A DNA stretch of 64,000 nt from Lichenicoccus sp964242335 (GCA_964242335.1 CAXTAY010000007.1:47549-111548); one strand, 5' to 3'; counted from the stretch's first letter, positions 35,221 through 44,892 are shown. Notes: generated by a model not told the origin, from the sequence alone. A program made the numbers and translations.

Positions 35221-35690
35221 TCAGCCCAGAGCCTTGACCATGTAGACCCGCCTCAACCCTTTCTCCTCAGCTCGGTGCGTCTCCTCGTAGCCGATCCGAG
35301 AGTAGAGGCTAATATTCTCCGTCATGGCTTCATTCGTGTAGAGCTTGATGGTCTGATAGCCCGCAGCCCTGGCGGCTGCTCTGCGTGTTCGAGCAATTGG
35401 TGGCCCAGGCCAGACCCTTGAGCGCCCGGATCGACGGCCACGTTGTCCAACAACATCGCGTCGCTCTCGGGGATGAGCACAAGGATGCCCTGCACGGAGT
35501 TGTCTCGCTCAACCACGTGGACGCAGCCAGCCTCGATCAACCAGCCGTAGTCGTCCGACATCGGCCCGGGCGCCCGCCCTATGCGGCTCGCGTAGTCAGA
35601 ATAGGCACGTCGCACGAGCTCCTCGACGGCATGTCGGTCAATGCTCGTAGCTTGTCGAAGATTTGGCAGCATGTCGGCATCCTGCCGCAT
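35221..35690 (-). pseudogene. GNAT-family acetyltransferase with a C-terminal frameshift
   Basis: The reading from 35690 has an ordinary GNAT core: YSDYASRIGRAPGPMSDDYG, DNVAVDPGAQGSGLGHQLLEHAE (acetyl-CoA loop Q/GxGxG/A). After about 35385 the family C-terminus continues in another frame: AARAAGYQTIKLYTNEAMTE, SLYSRIGYEETHRAEEKG, ending at the TGA at 35221-35223. A single-base indel near 35380-35390 explains both halves, so it is a recent pseudogene or a sequencing error. Confidence 0.75.
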
Positions 35691-35882
35691 CGATCGCTGC
35701 CGGGGAACAGCCGCGTTCGGTCGAACTCAGCGTCAGCCTCGGCGAACCTAAGATGGTGAGCGTAGCCCGGCATAGCCTGGGATGGCGCGACGGCTCTCGG
35801 CGCGTCGGAGCCCGCATGTCGCATTTCAGTCAGTCGTCCAACATTCTCCGCCACTCCTCCGCACCGCGGCGTGGGCGCCATA

Positions 35883-36278
35883 TCAACGCCGCTTCTCCCG
35901 TGGCTCGGTCCAGGTCCGGCTGTCCGCCGGCGGTGCAGCGCCAGCCCGGACCACCTCCAGATACAGCCTGGCTAGGCCAGGCAGGCCGCACGCCGTCCAG
36001 TCCGCGTATGCCCGCGCCGTTGCGCGCGATGCGGCCGCGCCGCCGTAGCCCAGCACCTCACCTCTTCGCCACAGCGCGACGGAGCGCCCGGCTCGGTCCA
36101 CGATCCCGAACGGCTCGGCCGGGAGCCACGGCCGCTGCTCCGGCGGCTCGCCACTGCCAGAGATGGCGAAACCCGGCGCTACCCGGCCGAGGAAGGCGCG
36201 GAACGCCGCCACTGCGTCACCAGCTGCACCATCCGGCCTTGTCACGAGCGGCAGCGAGACGCGTCGCACGGGCACCAT
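35883..36278 (-). CDS. Hypothetical protein, possibly a C-terminal fragment
   Basis: 131 codons from ATG 36278; the open frame extends further upstream to about 36355 with protein-like sequence (YHGLYQDAAFNLARC) but no good start. Conserved-looking features are RRVSLPLVTRPDGAAGDAVAA, PWLPAEPFGIVDRAGRSVAL and a Gly-rich EVLGYGGAA. I do not recognise the family. The missing N-terminus suggests a remnant of a larger enzyme. There is no nearby partner that helps. Confidence 0.4.
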   Translation of the reverse strand: MVPVRRVSLPLVTRPDGAAGDAVAAFRAFLGRVAPGFAISGSGEPPEQRPWLPAEPFGIVDRAGRSVALWRRGEVLGYGGAAASRATARAYADWTACGLPGLARLYLEVVRAGAAPPADSRTWTEPREKRR

Positions 36279-36546
36279 GCACCGGGCGAGGTTGAACGCT
36301 GCGTCCTGGTAGAGGCCATGGTAGCGGCTGCACCCTTCGCGAACCCGGCTGTCATCGTGTCAGATACTCAGGCGATGAAGCCGGCGTAGCGGGCCGTTCG
36401 ACAAGCACAAGGCCACCAGACGGTCCAGCTTGGGACAATCCGCTGATGATGAGCGTCCGCGGAGCGACGACGGACCGGCACGGGTCGAGAGGTGCCGACG
36501 CATCCGCCCGAATTACTGTCCGGTCTTTCCGGATGCCTGCCCGTGA

Positions 36547-37131
36547 TCAGCCTGGAGGAGGCGCAGGGACTTCCAGTGCCTGGGTGCCGAGGTCGACTAC
36601 CACGTGATACTGCGACCAACGCTGCAGATAGTCCGGTGGCGGCAGGAGGCGGCTCGAAGCAACGAACTGATTGTCGACACTGGTCGGGTGCGGACTTCCC
36701 AACGGAAATCCCACGCCTGCGCCTCCACCCACATTCCCACCGAAGCCGCCGAGCCCCAATCCGATGGTCGGAGGGGTGCTGTAATTGACGTGCGGCCCGC
36801 TCACCGGTGTGAGGATGAGTGCATACCGGGTTCCCCTCACGTCAACCAGATATGCGTCACGAGGCATCTGCGCGTTGCTGATGTAGACCTGGATGGCCGG
36901 GGCCTCGCGGTCGTAGGTGGCGCGGATGCTGTTGGGCGGCGGCAGCGGATCGCCGGCGCAGGCAACCAGGCTGGTGCACAGGAGCAGGGCGACAGGAAGA
37001 TGTCTTATCTTGTCCGCAACCGGTGCACCGGGCGACGTCGAGCCGATCCGGCAATGGCTTCTGCCGCTTCGAAAGCTGTTCGCGATCGGGCCGCGTCGCG
37101 GCCGACTGATGATTTGCTGGGACCGCATCCT
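36547..37131 (-). CDS. Putative outer-membrane or periplasmic lipoprotein, unknown function
   Basis: The frame contains a lipoprotein signal: basic residues then PVALLLCTSLVACAGDP with lipobox LVAC, after which a mature domain of about 135 residues follows (DREAPAIQVYISNAQMP, VRGTRYALILTPVSGP, a glycine-rich LGLGGFGGNVGGGAGVG, and LLPPPDYLQRWSQYHVVVDLG). ATG 37131 gives an unusually long leader of nearly 60 residues before the lipobox, so the real start may be a non-standard codon nearer 37020, or the leader may be frameshifted. Family unknown. Confidence 0.6.
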   Translation of the reverse strand, partial: RMRSQQIISRPRRGPIANSFRSGRSHCRIGSTSPGAPVADKIRHLPVALLLCTSLVACAGDPLPPPNSIRATYDREAPAIQVYISNAQMPRDAYLVDVRGTRYALILTPVSGPHVNYSTPPTIGLGLGGFGGNVGGGAGVGFPLGSPHPTSVDNQFVASSRLLPPPDYLQRWSQYHVVVDLGTQALEVPAPPPG

Positions 37132-37660
37132 GTCCGCCTCCGATCTGGCTGTCGTGGGACGGACGGCGATGCCACCGCAAGTCCGCTTGAACTTTCGCCT
37201 CAACGCTCCCGGGCGGCGAACGTTCGACGATCCTCGCCGTCTCGCGTCCGGAGCATTGGGTGGAGTTCTTGGGCATCGGACCGTCGGGCGGACATGGCGA
37301 CACCCTGTTCACGCCGGACATGCCCGCCGACCGCGGCGGGCGTGTCGGAGCAGGCCGGTCGCCGCTGGCGATACCACGCGCTGACCGCAACAGGCTGGTG
37401 TGCGTGGTGCGTGAGCTGCTGCCTCCAACGAGGTGACGAGGGAGAACAGGCGGTTCTGTCAGCCCTCGCGCCAGTGACGGATCCGGTGGCGGCTGGAGGG
37501 CTGACACGGAGCGTCGCCGGTCGTGGCACGGGAGGGTTCGCCACGAGCCGACCGGATCACGGCGCGACCGCCGACCGCGCACCACGCCGTGATTGTCCTA
37601 CGCGGACAGTCTGGTGACCAGCTTCCTCGATACTCGGTTCGCGATGTTCGACTTGAACGC
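37132..37660. other. Stretch without a recognisable gene
   Basis: About 530 bp between the lipoprotein and the LysR gene. Open frames on both strands are compositional (Arg/Pro/Ser-rich) and none has family features. I saw no mobile-element signature. Confidence 0.5.
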
Positions 37661-38587
37661 TCAGGATCCAGGCAAGCACGCCACTGTCGCGGCGACCTGC
37701 GCAAGCTCCCGCCGCAAGAGCGGAACAGCGTGATCCACGAAGCTGCGCACCAGGGTTCTGTGCTGCGGATTAGGCCGGAAGATTATGTTGACCGGGATCG
37801 CCTGCGGCTCGAAATGCGTGAGGACACGTCGCAGCCGACCTGCCGCCAGCTGCTCGGCCACCTGATAGGACAGGACGCGCACCAGGCCTCTGCCGCGCAA
37901 CGCCGAGTCGAGACCGGCTCCCGCACTGGTGATCGACAGGGCGGTGCGTACCTGGACCGACCGCGCGCGTGAGCCATCGCGCCGGAACGTCCACAGCTCC
38001 CGGTTGCCGTCAGCGTTCATCCCGATGCAGAGATGGCCGGACAGCTCGGAGGGCTCCTGCGGCTCGCCCCGACGCGCGAGGTAGTCGGGCGATGCGCAGA
38101 CGACCTGCCGCACCTCGCCGAGCCTGACCGCCACCAGGCTGCTGTCTCGCAGATGCGCCAGCCGGATCGCGACGTCCACGCCCTCGCCGAGCATATCGAC
38201 GATGCGGTTCAGCAGGAGCGCCCGCGCCTGCACCTCGGGGTGCGTCTCGAGGAACGCCTCGAGGACCGGGGCGACCTTCGATCGTCCGAACAACTCCGGT
38301 GCGGTCAGCACCAGCGTTCCGCCGACGACGTTCGCGGCCTGCTCGGTACGCGCTTCGGCGAGGCGTGCCAGCACCTCCCGCCAGACCACGAGGTGGCGCT
38401 CGCCCGCATCGGTCAGACGGAGGCCACGTGTCGAGCGCAGCAGCAACGTCTCCCCGGTCGCTGCCTCGAGGAGCGCGATCGCGCGCGTGGCGGCCGCCGC
38501 TGATCGGCCAAACCGGCGAGCGGCGGCGGCGAGTGAGCCTGCGTCGATGGCCACCACCGCCAACTCCATCGCGTCCAGCCGGTCCAT
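37661..38587 (-). CDS. LysR-family transcriptional regulator
   Basis: 308 residues; N-terminal HTH (MELAVVAIDAGSLAAAARRFGRSAAAATRAIALLE) with the Ala-rich form seen in this subgroup, then a substrate-binding domain (LVLTAPELFGRSKVAPVLEAFLE). It is divergent from an alpha/beta hydrolase gene and probably regulates it, the usual LysR arrangement. A LysR-type inverted repeat overlaps its ribosome-binding region (38589-38603). Confidence 0.92.
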   Translation of the reverse strand: MDRLDAMELAVVAIDAGSLAAAARRFGRSAAAATRAIALLEAATGETLLLRSTRGLRLTDAGERHLVVWREVLARLAEARTEQAANVVGGTLVLTAPELFGRSKVAPVLEAFLETHPEVQARALLLNRIVDMLGEGVDVAIRLAHLRDSSLVAVRLGEVRQVVCASPDYLARRGEPQEPSELSGHLCIGMNADGNRELWTFRRDGSRARSVQVRTALSITSAGAGLDSALRGRGLVRVLSYQVAEQLAAGRLRRVLTHFEPQAIPVNIIFRPNPQHRTLVRSFVDHAVPLLRRELAQVAATVACLPGS

Positions 38588-38588
38588 G

Positions 38589-38603
38589 TTTCAGATCCTG
38601 AAA
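38589..38603. promoter_or_regulatory. Candidate LysR operator (6-3-6 inverted repeat)
   Basis: TTTCAG ATC CTGAAA is a perfect inverted repeat that also fits the T-N11-A rule. It begins one base upstream of the lysR start codon and covers its ribosome-binding region, so binding would repress the regulator directly. Confidence 0.5.
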
Positions 38604-38755
38604 TCGAATCTCTCAGAGGGCGCGTATTATGCCAGCTCTTGCAAGGGACTAGCTTGATCCTGTCGCGCGGCAGCCGCCCCGGCGATGCCGCTTTTCGCGC
38701 CGGCTCCTGCCAGCCCCAACACGCCAATAGCCCCAACACGTCAACGGGATCGACG

Positions 38756-39607
38756 ATGATCGACATCCAATACCGTAATCAGCAGGTCGGCCCGGTGAAG
38801 GTCTTCTATCGCGAGGCAGGACCGGCCGATGCGCCCGTCATCCTGCTGCTGCACGGCTTCCCGACCGCCAGCCACATGTTCCGCGACCTGATCCCGGCAC
38901 TGGCCGACCGCTACCGCGTCATCGCCCCGGATCTTCCAGGTTTCGGTCTCACGAAGGCGCCGCCCCGCGGCGAGTTCGAGTACAGTTTCGACAACATCGC
39001 CGAGGTTGTCGGCCAGTTCGTCGACGCGATCGGCGTGACGCGCTACGCGCTGTACATCTTCGACTATGGCGCGCCGACCGGCCTGCGCCTCGCGATGGCG
39101 CACCCCGAGAGGGTGACCGCGATCGTCTTACAGAACGGCAACGCCTACCTCGAAGGCCTGAGCGGCGAGTGGGAACCCTGGCAGGCCTACTGGCGCGAGC
39201 CGACGGACGTCAACCGTGCGCGCTGTCGCGCCGCGCTGACCGAGGAGGCGATGCGCGCGCAGTACGAAGTCGGTGCGCCGGCCGGCCGCGTCGCACCCGA
39301 CGGCTATACGCTCGACCAGTTCTACATGCGCCGGCCAGGAGCGGAAGAGATCCAGCTCGATCTCATCCTGAGCTACCGGACGAACGTCGCGCTCTATCCC
39401 GCCTTCCAGGACTATTTCCGCACGCATCGGCCGCGCCTGCTGGCTGTCTGGGGCGCGAACGACCCGTTCTTTCTGCCAGCCGGCGCCGAAGCCTATCGGC
39501 GCGACCTGCCGGGGGCCGAGGTGCATCTGCTCGAAGCCGGCCACTTCGCCCTCGAAACGCATCACAGGGATATCGCCGCCCACATCCGGCGCTTCCTTTC
39601 CTCCTAG
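38756..39607 (+). CDS. Alpha/beta hydrolase, haloalkane dehalogenase/epoxide hydrolase-like
   Basis: 283 residues from ATG 38756. The oxyanion region HGFP (33-36) and the nucleophile elbow FDYGAPTG with Asp at 103 place it with hydrolases that use aspartate (haloalkane dehalogenase, epoxide hydrolase, fluoroacetate dehalogenase), not with serine esterases. The catalytic His is in EAGHFALE near the C-terminus. The cap region is rich in Tyr/Trp/Arg. It is divergent from a LysR gene. The substrate is unknown. Confidence 0.88.
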   Translation: MIDIQYRNQQVGPVKVFYREAGPADAPVILLLHGFPTASHMFRDLIPALADRYRVIAPDLPGFGLTKAPPRGEFEYSFDNIAEVVGQFVDAIGVTRYALYIFDYGAPTGLRLAMAHPERVTAIVLQNGNAYLEGLSGEWEPWQAYWREPTDVNRARCRAALTEEAMRAQYEVGAPAGRVAPDGYTLDQFYMRRPGAEEIQLDLILSYRTNVALYPAFQDYFRTHRPRLLAVWGANDPFFLPAGAEAYRRDLPGAEVHLLEAGHFALETHHRDIAAHIRRFLSS

Positions 39608-39839
39608 GCTACCGGCTCCGCGCCGGCGGTCTTGTCGGACGGCGCGGAGGCGCGCGGTTCGCGCCCCGTGCACGATCTGACGGCAGGCCAAGCCACCCTG
39701 GCCTACACCGTCGCACGGCGTCGGACGTCTACTTCTGCGGGATCTTTCCAGCAGCGGCCAGTCCGCTATCGGCCAGCTTGCGCTATCGTAGGCAGAACGA
39801 TCTTGTCATGGTCTCGTGCTAGCGGGTGGAGTGGTTCGC

Positions 39840-40718
39840 ATGCGGAGGCTCCTGGCGGCGCTCTGGTTTCTCGCTGTCGGCCCTCTCACGGCCCACGCAG
39901 CCGCTGCCGCCGTCTCCGCCGATCCGCCGGAAGATCCGGCGCATCCACCCACGCTGGAGGTCGTGCATATTCCCAGCCACGGCCTGAAGATGAACGGGAT
40001 CATCCTGAAGGCGGCCGGGGCGGGGCGGCATCCGGTGGTCCTGCTGTTGCATGGCCTCCCGGGCAACGAGCAGAATCTGGACTTGGCGCAGGCAATCCGC
40101 CGGGACGGCTGGTCCGTGCTGACCTTCCACTACCGCGGCTGCTGGGGCAGTCCAGGCACCTATTCATTCACCCACGTGTTCGAGGACTCGCAGGCCGCGC
40201 TGGATTTCGCACGCGACCCCGCCGTCGCGGCGCGCTACGGCTTCGACGCGAGCCGGATCGTCGTGATCGGCCACAGCCTCGGCGGCATGGCGGCGTCCAT
40301 CATCGGGCGGGACAATCCGGGACTGGAGGGCGTGGGCCTGATCTCCGCCGCTGATTTCGGTGCGTTCGGGCGGGACCGGTCCGAGCAGGCACGCGCGCGG
40401 CTGACGGCAAGGATGGCCGAGAACATGGAGTCGCTGGTCGGCGTGACACCGGCCGTCATGGCCGCCGAGATCGAGGCCAATGCCGGGCGGTGGGATTTCA
40501 TCACCTTCGCACCGGCCTTGGCGAAGCATCCGTTGCTGCTGGTGACGTCGGATGACGGGCTAGCCGATGCCAGCGACGCGCTCGATCAGGCGGTGCACAA
40601 GCTGGGTCCGGATCCGGTGACGGCGGTGCATCTCGCCACCGACCACTCCTATTCCGGCAAGCGGATTGCGCTCGAGACCGCCGTGATCGGCTGGCTCGAC
40701 GGTCTCCGCACGCGCTGA
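39840..40718 (+). CDS. Secreted alpha/beta hydrolase (serine type)
   Basis: About 292 residues from ATG 39840 with a signal peptide (LLAALWFLAVGPLTAHA). LLLHGLPGNEQNLDLAQA, FHYRGCWGSPG and the nucleophile elbow GHSLGGMA show a dienelactone-hydrolase/acyl-peptidase-like fold; the catalytic His is in TDHSYSG. It acts in the periplasm or outside the cell. No operon partner; the 39608-39839 spacer is empty of genes. Confidence 0.88.
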   Translation: MRRLLAALWFLAVGPLTAHAAAAAVSADPPEDPAHPPTLEVVHIPSHGLKMNGIILKAAGAGRHPVVLLLHGLPGNEQNLDLAQAIRRDGWSVLTFHYRGCWGSPGTYSFTHVFEDSQAALDFARDPAVAARYGFDASRIVVIGHSLGGMAASIIGRDNPGLEGVGLISAADFGAFGRDRSEQARARLTARMAENMESLVGVTPAVMAAEIEANAGRWDFITFAPALAKHPLLLVTSDDGLADASDALDQAVHKLGPDPVTAVHLATDHSYSGKRIALETAVIGWLDGLRTR

Positions 40719-41116
40719 TGGCCGAGGCCGCGCAGCACCGGCGGCTCCGCCCTGCATCGTTCTCACGCCACTTGACCCCAGGCTCGACGATCTTGCAAAG
40801 CTGTCGACGTTACCGCCGCCGTCCTGACAGCGGCAGCTCGTGCGAGAGGTCTGCGGAGGTGCGCTTCAAGTCGAGCCCAGCGATAGCCGGTCCAGCCTCA
40901 AGTGCCCTGGCGGCTGAGGAAGCCGCAAAGCAACCAGCGTGTTCGCTTCTATCATATCCTGGCTTCCAAGCAGACGATCCGGTATCGGCCATCCAACCTC
41001 AAGCACCTCACTGCCGTAAGTAGAAAGCGGTCGTCATCGCAGGCGCTGTTTGATCTCCCACGTGCAACCATCGACAGTGATGAGCTTCTCCGCGGGAACA
41101 ATGGGGAGCGCAGCGC
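40719..41116. other. Stretch without a recognisable gene
   Basis: About 400 bp between the secreted hydrolase and an SDR relic. Nothing with family features on either strand; the drop in GC around 40930-41000 suggests old inserted or decayed DNA. Confidence 0.45.
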
Positions 41117-41390
41117 ATGGATCTAGAACTCGAGGACAAGGTAACCATGATCACCGAAGAGACGCGCGGCATCGGGCTGGCGGTCGCGCGACTGCTCGCG
41201 ACCGGGGATGCCGAAGTAGTGGCGGTTTCGCGCAACGCTGACGAGGCAGTTCGAGCGGCGGATGACGTTGCCCGCGCAGCGGGTCGTCGCGGCCTGGGCT
41301 TGGCCGCGAGAACCACAGACGATGGTGCGGTGGCGGCCACGGTCGAGCGCGACATGTGCGGCGCCCACATCTTGGTGAAATACGCAGCCG
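41117..41390 (+). pseudogene. Short-chain dehydrogenase N-terminal relic
   Basis: The reading LELEDKVTMITEETRGIGLAV is an SDR start whose NAD-binding motif TGxxxGIG has decayed to TEETRGIG. The following ADEAVRAADDVARAAGRRG and DDGAVAATVERD also match SDRs, but the sequence loses similarity around 41380 before the NNAG and YxxxK blocks. It is an inactive fragment. Confidence 0.7.
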
Positions 41391-41486
41391 CCCGCTGCAC
41401 AGAAGGCGGTACCCGCGCCGTCCGAAGCGAATTGTACCTCCAAGATGTCGCACATGGACACCAAGGCCACAGGCTAGCTGAGCGCG

Positions 41487-41640
41487 ATGCGGGTTGCCGT
41501 GGCGAAGCGGGCACGGTGGGAGGAGGCGGAGACGATCTGGTGACCGCGACGGGGACGGAGAGGGTTGCGGAGTTCGCCCTGCTCGCGGCAGAAGCGGCTG
41601 GCTGCCTGGTGGCTCTTGAAGCTTCCGCATATGTCGGATC
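41487..41640 (+). repeat. Dispersed repeat, copy 1
   Basis: This segment shares an obvious core with the reverse strand of 63195-63345: GGCGGAGACGATCTGGT, then a GACGGGGA-rich block, then an AAAAGCGG/AGAAGCGG block in the same order and spacing. It breaks up the SDR relic and the following sequence. It does not match a protein family I know. From 41641 to 41924 I see nothing else. Confidence 0.55.
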
Positions 41641-41924
41641 CTGCCCTTGATGCCCCTAGGGTCGTGTTCAAGACGATTATTGGGCCATGCGCTGGTCCGG
41701 TGCCGGACCGTCCTGCCCAGCACCGTGCGGATCGCTCTGGAATAGCAGCCGTCGACGAGATGCAGGCGTGCCCGAACAGATGGCAACGGCTCAACCGATG
41801 TCGACTCAACTTCAATCAAGAGCCATCTCGAGAACTACATGACAGGGTCGCGCTCTGGAGGCGGCTCGGTAGTCTGCTTGATGCAGGACTGCCGGTTCGT
41901 CGGATGACTCTCAGTCGGTTCCCG

Positions 41925-42445
41925 TCAGATGTCCGATCGGCTCCGGTCGTCTCGCCTGTCCGCCGCGATCCGGTTGAGCAGCGACCAAGCCTGTTCCGTC
42001 GTCGAGAACAGCAGAACGATGCCGGCTGCAGCCATAACGTCACGCTCGTCCCTGCCGATGAACGCCATGATGCCGGCCGCGCAGATCAACAGTCCAAAGC
42101 CTATCAAGGTGGACACATGGCTTCGTACCGCCAGGAAACGCGTTTCATGGATCGACGCCTCAACCGCCGCTTGATACAGCCGCACCATTACCCAGACGGT
42201 CCAACTGGCGGTGACCAGAAGCGTAGTTCGTCCGAAGGTGAGCAGACTGATGTCCGGTATTAGCGCCAGCAGTGATATCGTGAAGACGGCGAGATAATTC
42301 TCGAATGCCCGCTCCGCGAGACGACGTGATCCTTCAGGACCGCTGCTCAGCACAGCAACAGTGTTCATCGAGATAACGACAAACAGAAGTCCCGTCAAAG
42401 TTGCGGTCGATGCACCGATGACAAAAAATCATACCATGCCTGCAC
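41925..42445 (-). pseudogene. Small multi-pass membrane protein with a homopolymer frameshift near its start
   Basis: A protein of about 170 residues with four hydrophobic segments (LTGLLFVVISMN, LAVFTISLLALIPDISLL, TTLLVTASWTVWVMV, STLIGFGLLICAAGIMAFIG). The open frame begins just after a stop, but a GTG at 42445 in another frame reads QAWYDF straight into it if one T is added to the six-T run at 42423-42428. The uncorrected sequence therefore carries a frameshift or a sequencing error. The family (uncharacterised membrane protein starting with a conserved YDFF-type helix) is known only by pattern. Confidence 0.6.
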
Positions 42446-42954
42446 GGATTGTCCTTCATGATCTTTCGATGCGATCTAAATCGTGGCCGATCTTGGACTG
42501 GGCGTCCGAGCTACTCCCGGCTTATTTGGCCCTCCGAGGAGGCGGTTTATATCATGGATATTCCCGATCGGTGCCGCCACTGAGTGCGTCTGGGTAGCTT
42601 TCAAGATCGGTGGTCGTACGCGCAGGGGCCTTGCTGGCTCAGATGAACGTATGCTTTGCTTCAGTCACGGCGAAACGCCGCTTGTCGAGCTCGGACGGAC
42701 ATCGCGAGATCGATGCGGCAGCCGAAGCGAGTTCTGCCGCGAGAGTGGCTTCTCAACCCGCATATGAGTTTGGCGCTCTGAGAGTTACCTAGCCGATCTA
42801 AGCAATTGAAGATGTCGTTAGAACAGCGCGACAGCTCATAGGAGGTGAGGCGATCAGTTGTTGGCACAAGCTGAGGCTCGGTTTCTGGAGCACGATCGTG
42901 ACATGGTGATGACTGACGAACCAGTTGCGATCCCGGTGCGGCGGCGGTATCTGC
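42446..42954. other. Stretch without a recognisable gene
   Basis: About 500 bp of lower-GC DNA between the membrane gene and an IS relic. Frames on the minus strand continue from the transposase relic but lose all similarity below about 42960. Confidence 0.45.
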
Positions 42955-43324
42955 CAGCAGGCACTGCGGCGGAGTGAAACCGTCGAGCAAAGTCTCGGCG
43001 ACGCCGATGTCGGCGATGTGCCTGCCGTCAGGACGAAGACGAGTGGCTTCCCTTCAGCGTTGGCCAGAGCGTGGATCTTGCTGGTCCGTCCACCACGTGA
43101 GCGACACACAGCCTGCGCCGCGTCGGTCTATCTGACCCGGCCGCTGAGCCGTGCGCCTTGATGTGAATGCTGTCGATGCTGAGCTCGTCGGGGATGTTCC
43201 GGCGACTGCCAGGCGAGCGAACAGCTCGTGCCAGAGCCCCTGAGCGTTCCACCTTGGGCCGGTTCTTCGGCAGATGCGGCTCGAGCACCGCCCACGCCTG
43301 GTCGCTCAGCCAGTCCAACTCGCT
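42955..43324 (-). mobile_element. IS5-family (IS427-like) transposase relic with internal deletions
   Basis: The minus strand gives LDWLSDQAWAVLEPHLPKNRP, then a jump to PDELSIDSIHIKAH, then GGRTSKIHALANAEGKPLVF in a second frame and LLDGFTPPQCLLADTA in a third. These are consecutive IS427-type transposase blocks with the parts between them missing or frameshifted. It is non-functional. The 43325-43536 spacer is empty. Confidence 0.75.
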
Positions 43325-43536
43325 CCTGGCGATCCCTCGCGAACGGTGAAGCCGATCATAGGAAGATCAGCAGGCCAACATGTTGATCAGGTGATCACCC
43401 TGGACGCTTGATCCCAGGATAAGGGGATGGAAGATGTCGGGTGTGGTGGTACGAGCATGACGGATGGCCTCGAACGGTGTCTTTTAGTGGATCGCCTCGG
43501 AATGCTTGGCGAACTTGTAGACTGAAGGCCACCACA

Positions 43537-44517
43537 TCAACGGGTCGGCTGACCGGTTGCGGCTGCCGCTACCTGGATGCGTGCGGCCGCCTTGGGGAAC
43601 AGGCGCAGCGCGTTGCGGCCGATGGCATCGATCTGCCCGGACGTCAGCCCCTGGAAGGACAGCAACGCCTCGATGTTGGCGTTCATCGTGTCGTCCGAGG
43701 TGCAAGGCACGCCGCAATCGGACCCATACACGATCCTGTCCGGCGTGGTCATGGTCAGCGCCGCCGCCAGCCCGCTCGGCATGGTCGCGGCGGTGTCCAG
43801 GAACAGCCGCCGCAGGTGCTCGCGCATCTCCTCGCTCGTCACCCGGTTCGGGTTCGGGATCCATGGCTGGTCGCCCAGCAGGAACAGCCGGCCGGACAGG
43901 GCCGGCAACGCCCCGCCGCAGTGGGCGACCACGAGCGTCACGTCGGGATGACGACGGAAGGTGCCGGCGTAGAGCATGTCGGTGAGCGTGCGCGCGGTTT
44001 CGAAGGCAACGTCCAGCACCACCCGAGGACGTCCCTGGATGCCTGGCCCGTAGGCGTCGGGATGCGCGAACACCGCCGCCTGCCTGCGGCTCAGCTCGGC
44101 CCAGACCGGCTCCAGGCGCGGGTCGCTCAGGTAGACCTCGTTGTAGAGGCAGGTCACCGCGAAGCCGTCGGCACCCAGCTCGTCGGCGGCGCGGCGGATC
44201 TCTGCCAGCGCCGCGTGGGGGTCGTCGGTGGGCAGCGCGGCCAGCATGCCGAACCGGGAGGGATGACGGCGCATCAGCGAGGCGGCGTAGTCGTTGGATG
44301 CACGCAGCGCGTCCAGGGTCTTCGGGATGTTGCTCAGCATCTGCATCTGGATGCCGGTGCGGTCCATGTACGCGAGCGTGACCTCGGCATCCCACACCGG
44401 CGGAGCGTCACTGCACCAGCACGCCGCCTTCATCGCGTTCCACCGTTCCTCGCGTCGTTCGGCGCTTTCCGGCGGATAGAAATGAGCGTGTACGTCGATC
44501 CAATGATCCACCAGCAT
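43537..44517 (-). CDS. Amidohydrolase_2 family enzyme (ACMSD-like decarboxylase/hydrolase)
   Basis: 326 residues from ATG 44517, chosen because AGGAG lies 8 bp upstream and the protein then starts with the metal motif WIDVHAHFYPP (HxH). The rest of the metal site follows: VFAHPDAYGP, VVAHCGGALPALSGRL and the late YGSDCGVP. These features fit the aminocarboxymuconate-semialdehyde decarboxylase-like group, which decarboxylates or hydrolyses aromatic or lactone acids. It stands alone, with no adjacent aromatic pathway gene. Confidence 0.88.
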   Translation of the reverse strand: MLVDHWIDVHAHFYPPESAERREERWNAMKAACWCSDAPPVWDAEVTLAYMDRTGIQMQMLSNIPKTLDALRASNDYAASLMRRHPSRFGMLAALPTDDPHAALAEIRRAADELGADGFAVTCLYNEVYLSDPRLEPVWAELSRRQAAVFAHPDAYGPGIQGRPRVVLDVAFETARTLTDMLYAGTFRRHPDVTLVVAHCGGALPALSGRLFLLGDQPWIPNPNRVTSEEMREHLRRLFLDTAATMPSGLAAALTMTTPDRIVYGSDCGVPCTSDDTMNANIEALLSFQGLTSGQIDAIGRNALRLFPKAAARIQVAAAATGQPTR

Positions 44518-44892
44518 TGCCAAACTCCTGGGAACAGATGGTGTGAGCTCTGGATCGCGTCCCATGCCCCGGACGACTGATCCCGGTCACCATACCGACG
44601 CGACCTGGCTCCGGAAAGGACAGGCGGCCGAGCACAGCCGGGAGCGTGGCGGGTCGACTTGGAAAGGCTGTAGGGACAAGCGAAGGGTCGTTGCCATCGC
44701 TGCTCTCGGCCGGGTCGGTCTGTTCCCTTGGGCGATGCGGGCGCTTCTGTCGGGAACGCCTGGTCGCGCATGAGAGGCTCTCCGAAGGACGTTGTCGTCC
44801 ATCTCGGTCATGCTGCGTGCTCGTCCCCCGGCTTCGATGGCTGTCCGCGCCGTTGGACGCGGAGAGACATCTGGCCGATCAGCCGGGATGTA
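44518..44892. other. Intergenic region upstream of the amidohydrolase
   Basis: 375 bp between the amidohydrolase start and the cysA stop. It should contain the amidohydrolase promoter; I cannot point to a specific site. No gene is visible. Confidence 0.5.

Noticed and set aside
42601..43324. Treating the IS427-like region as an intact transposase
   Set aside because: Conserved blocks are in three frames with gaps between them; similarity ends at about 42960.
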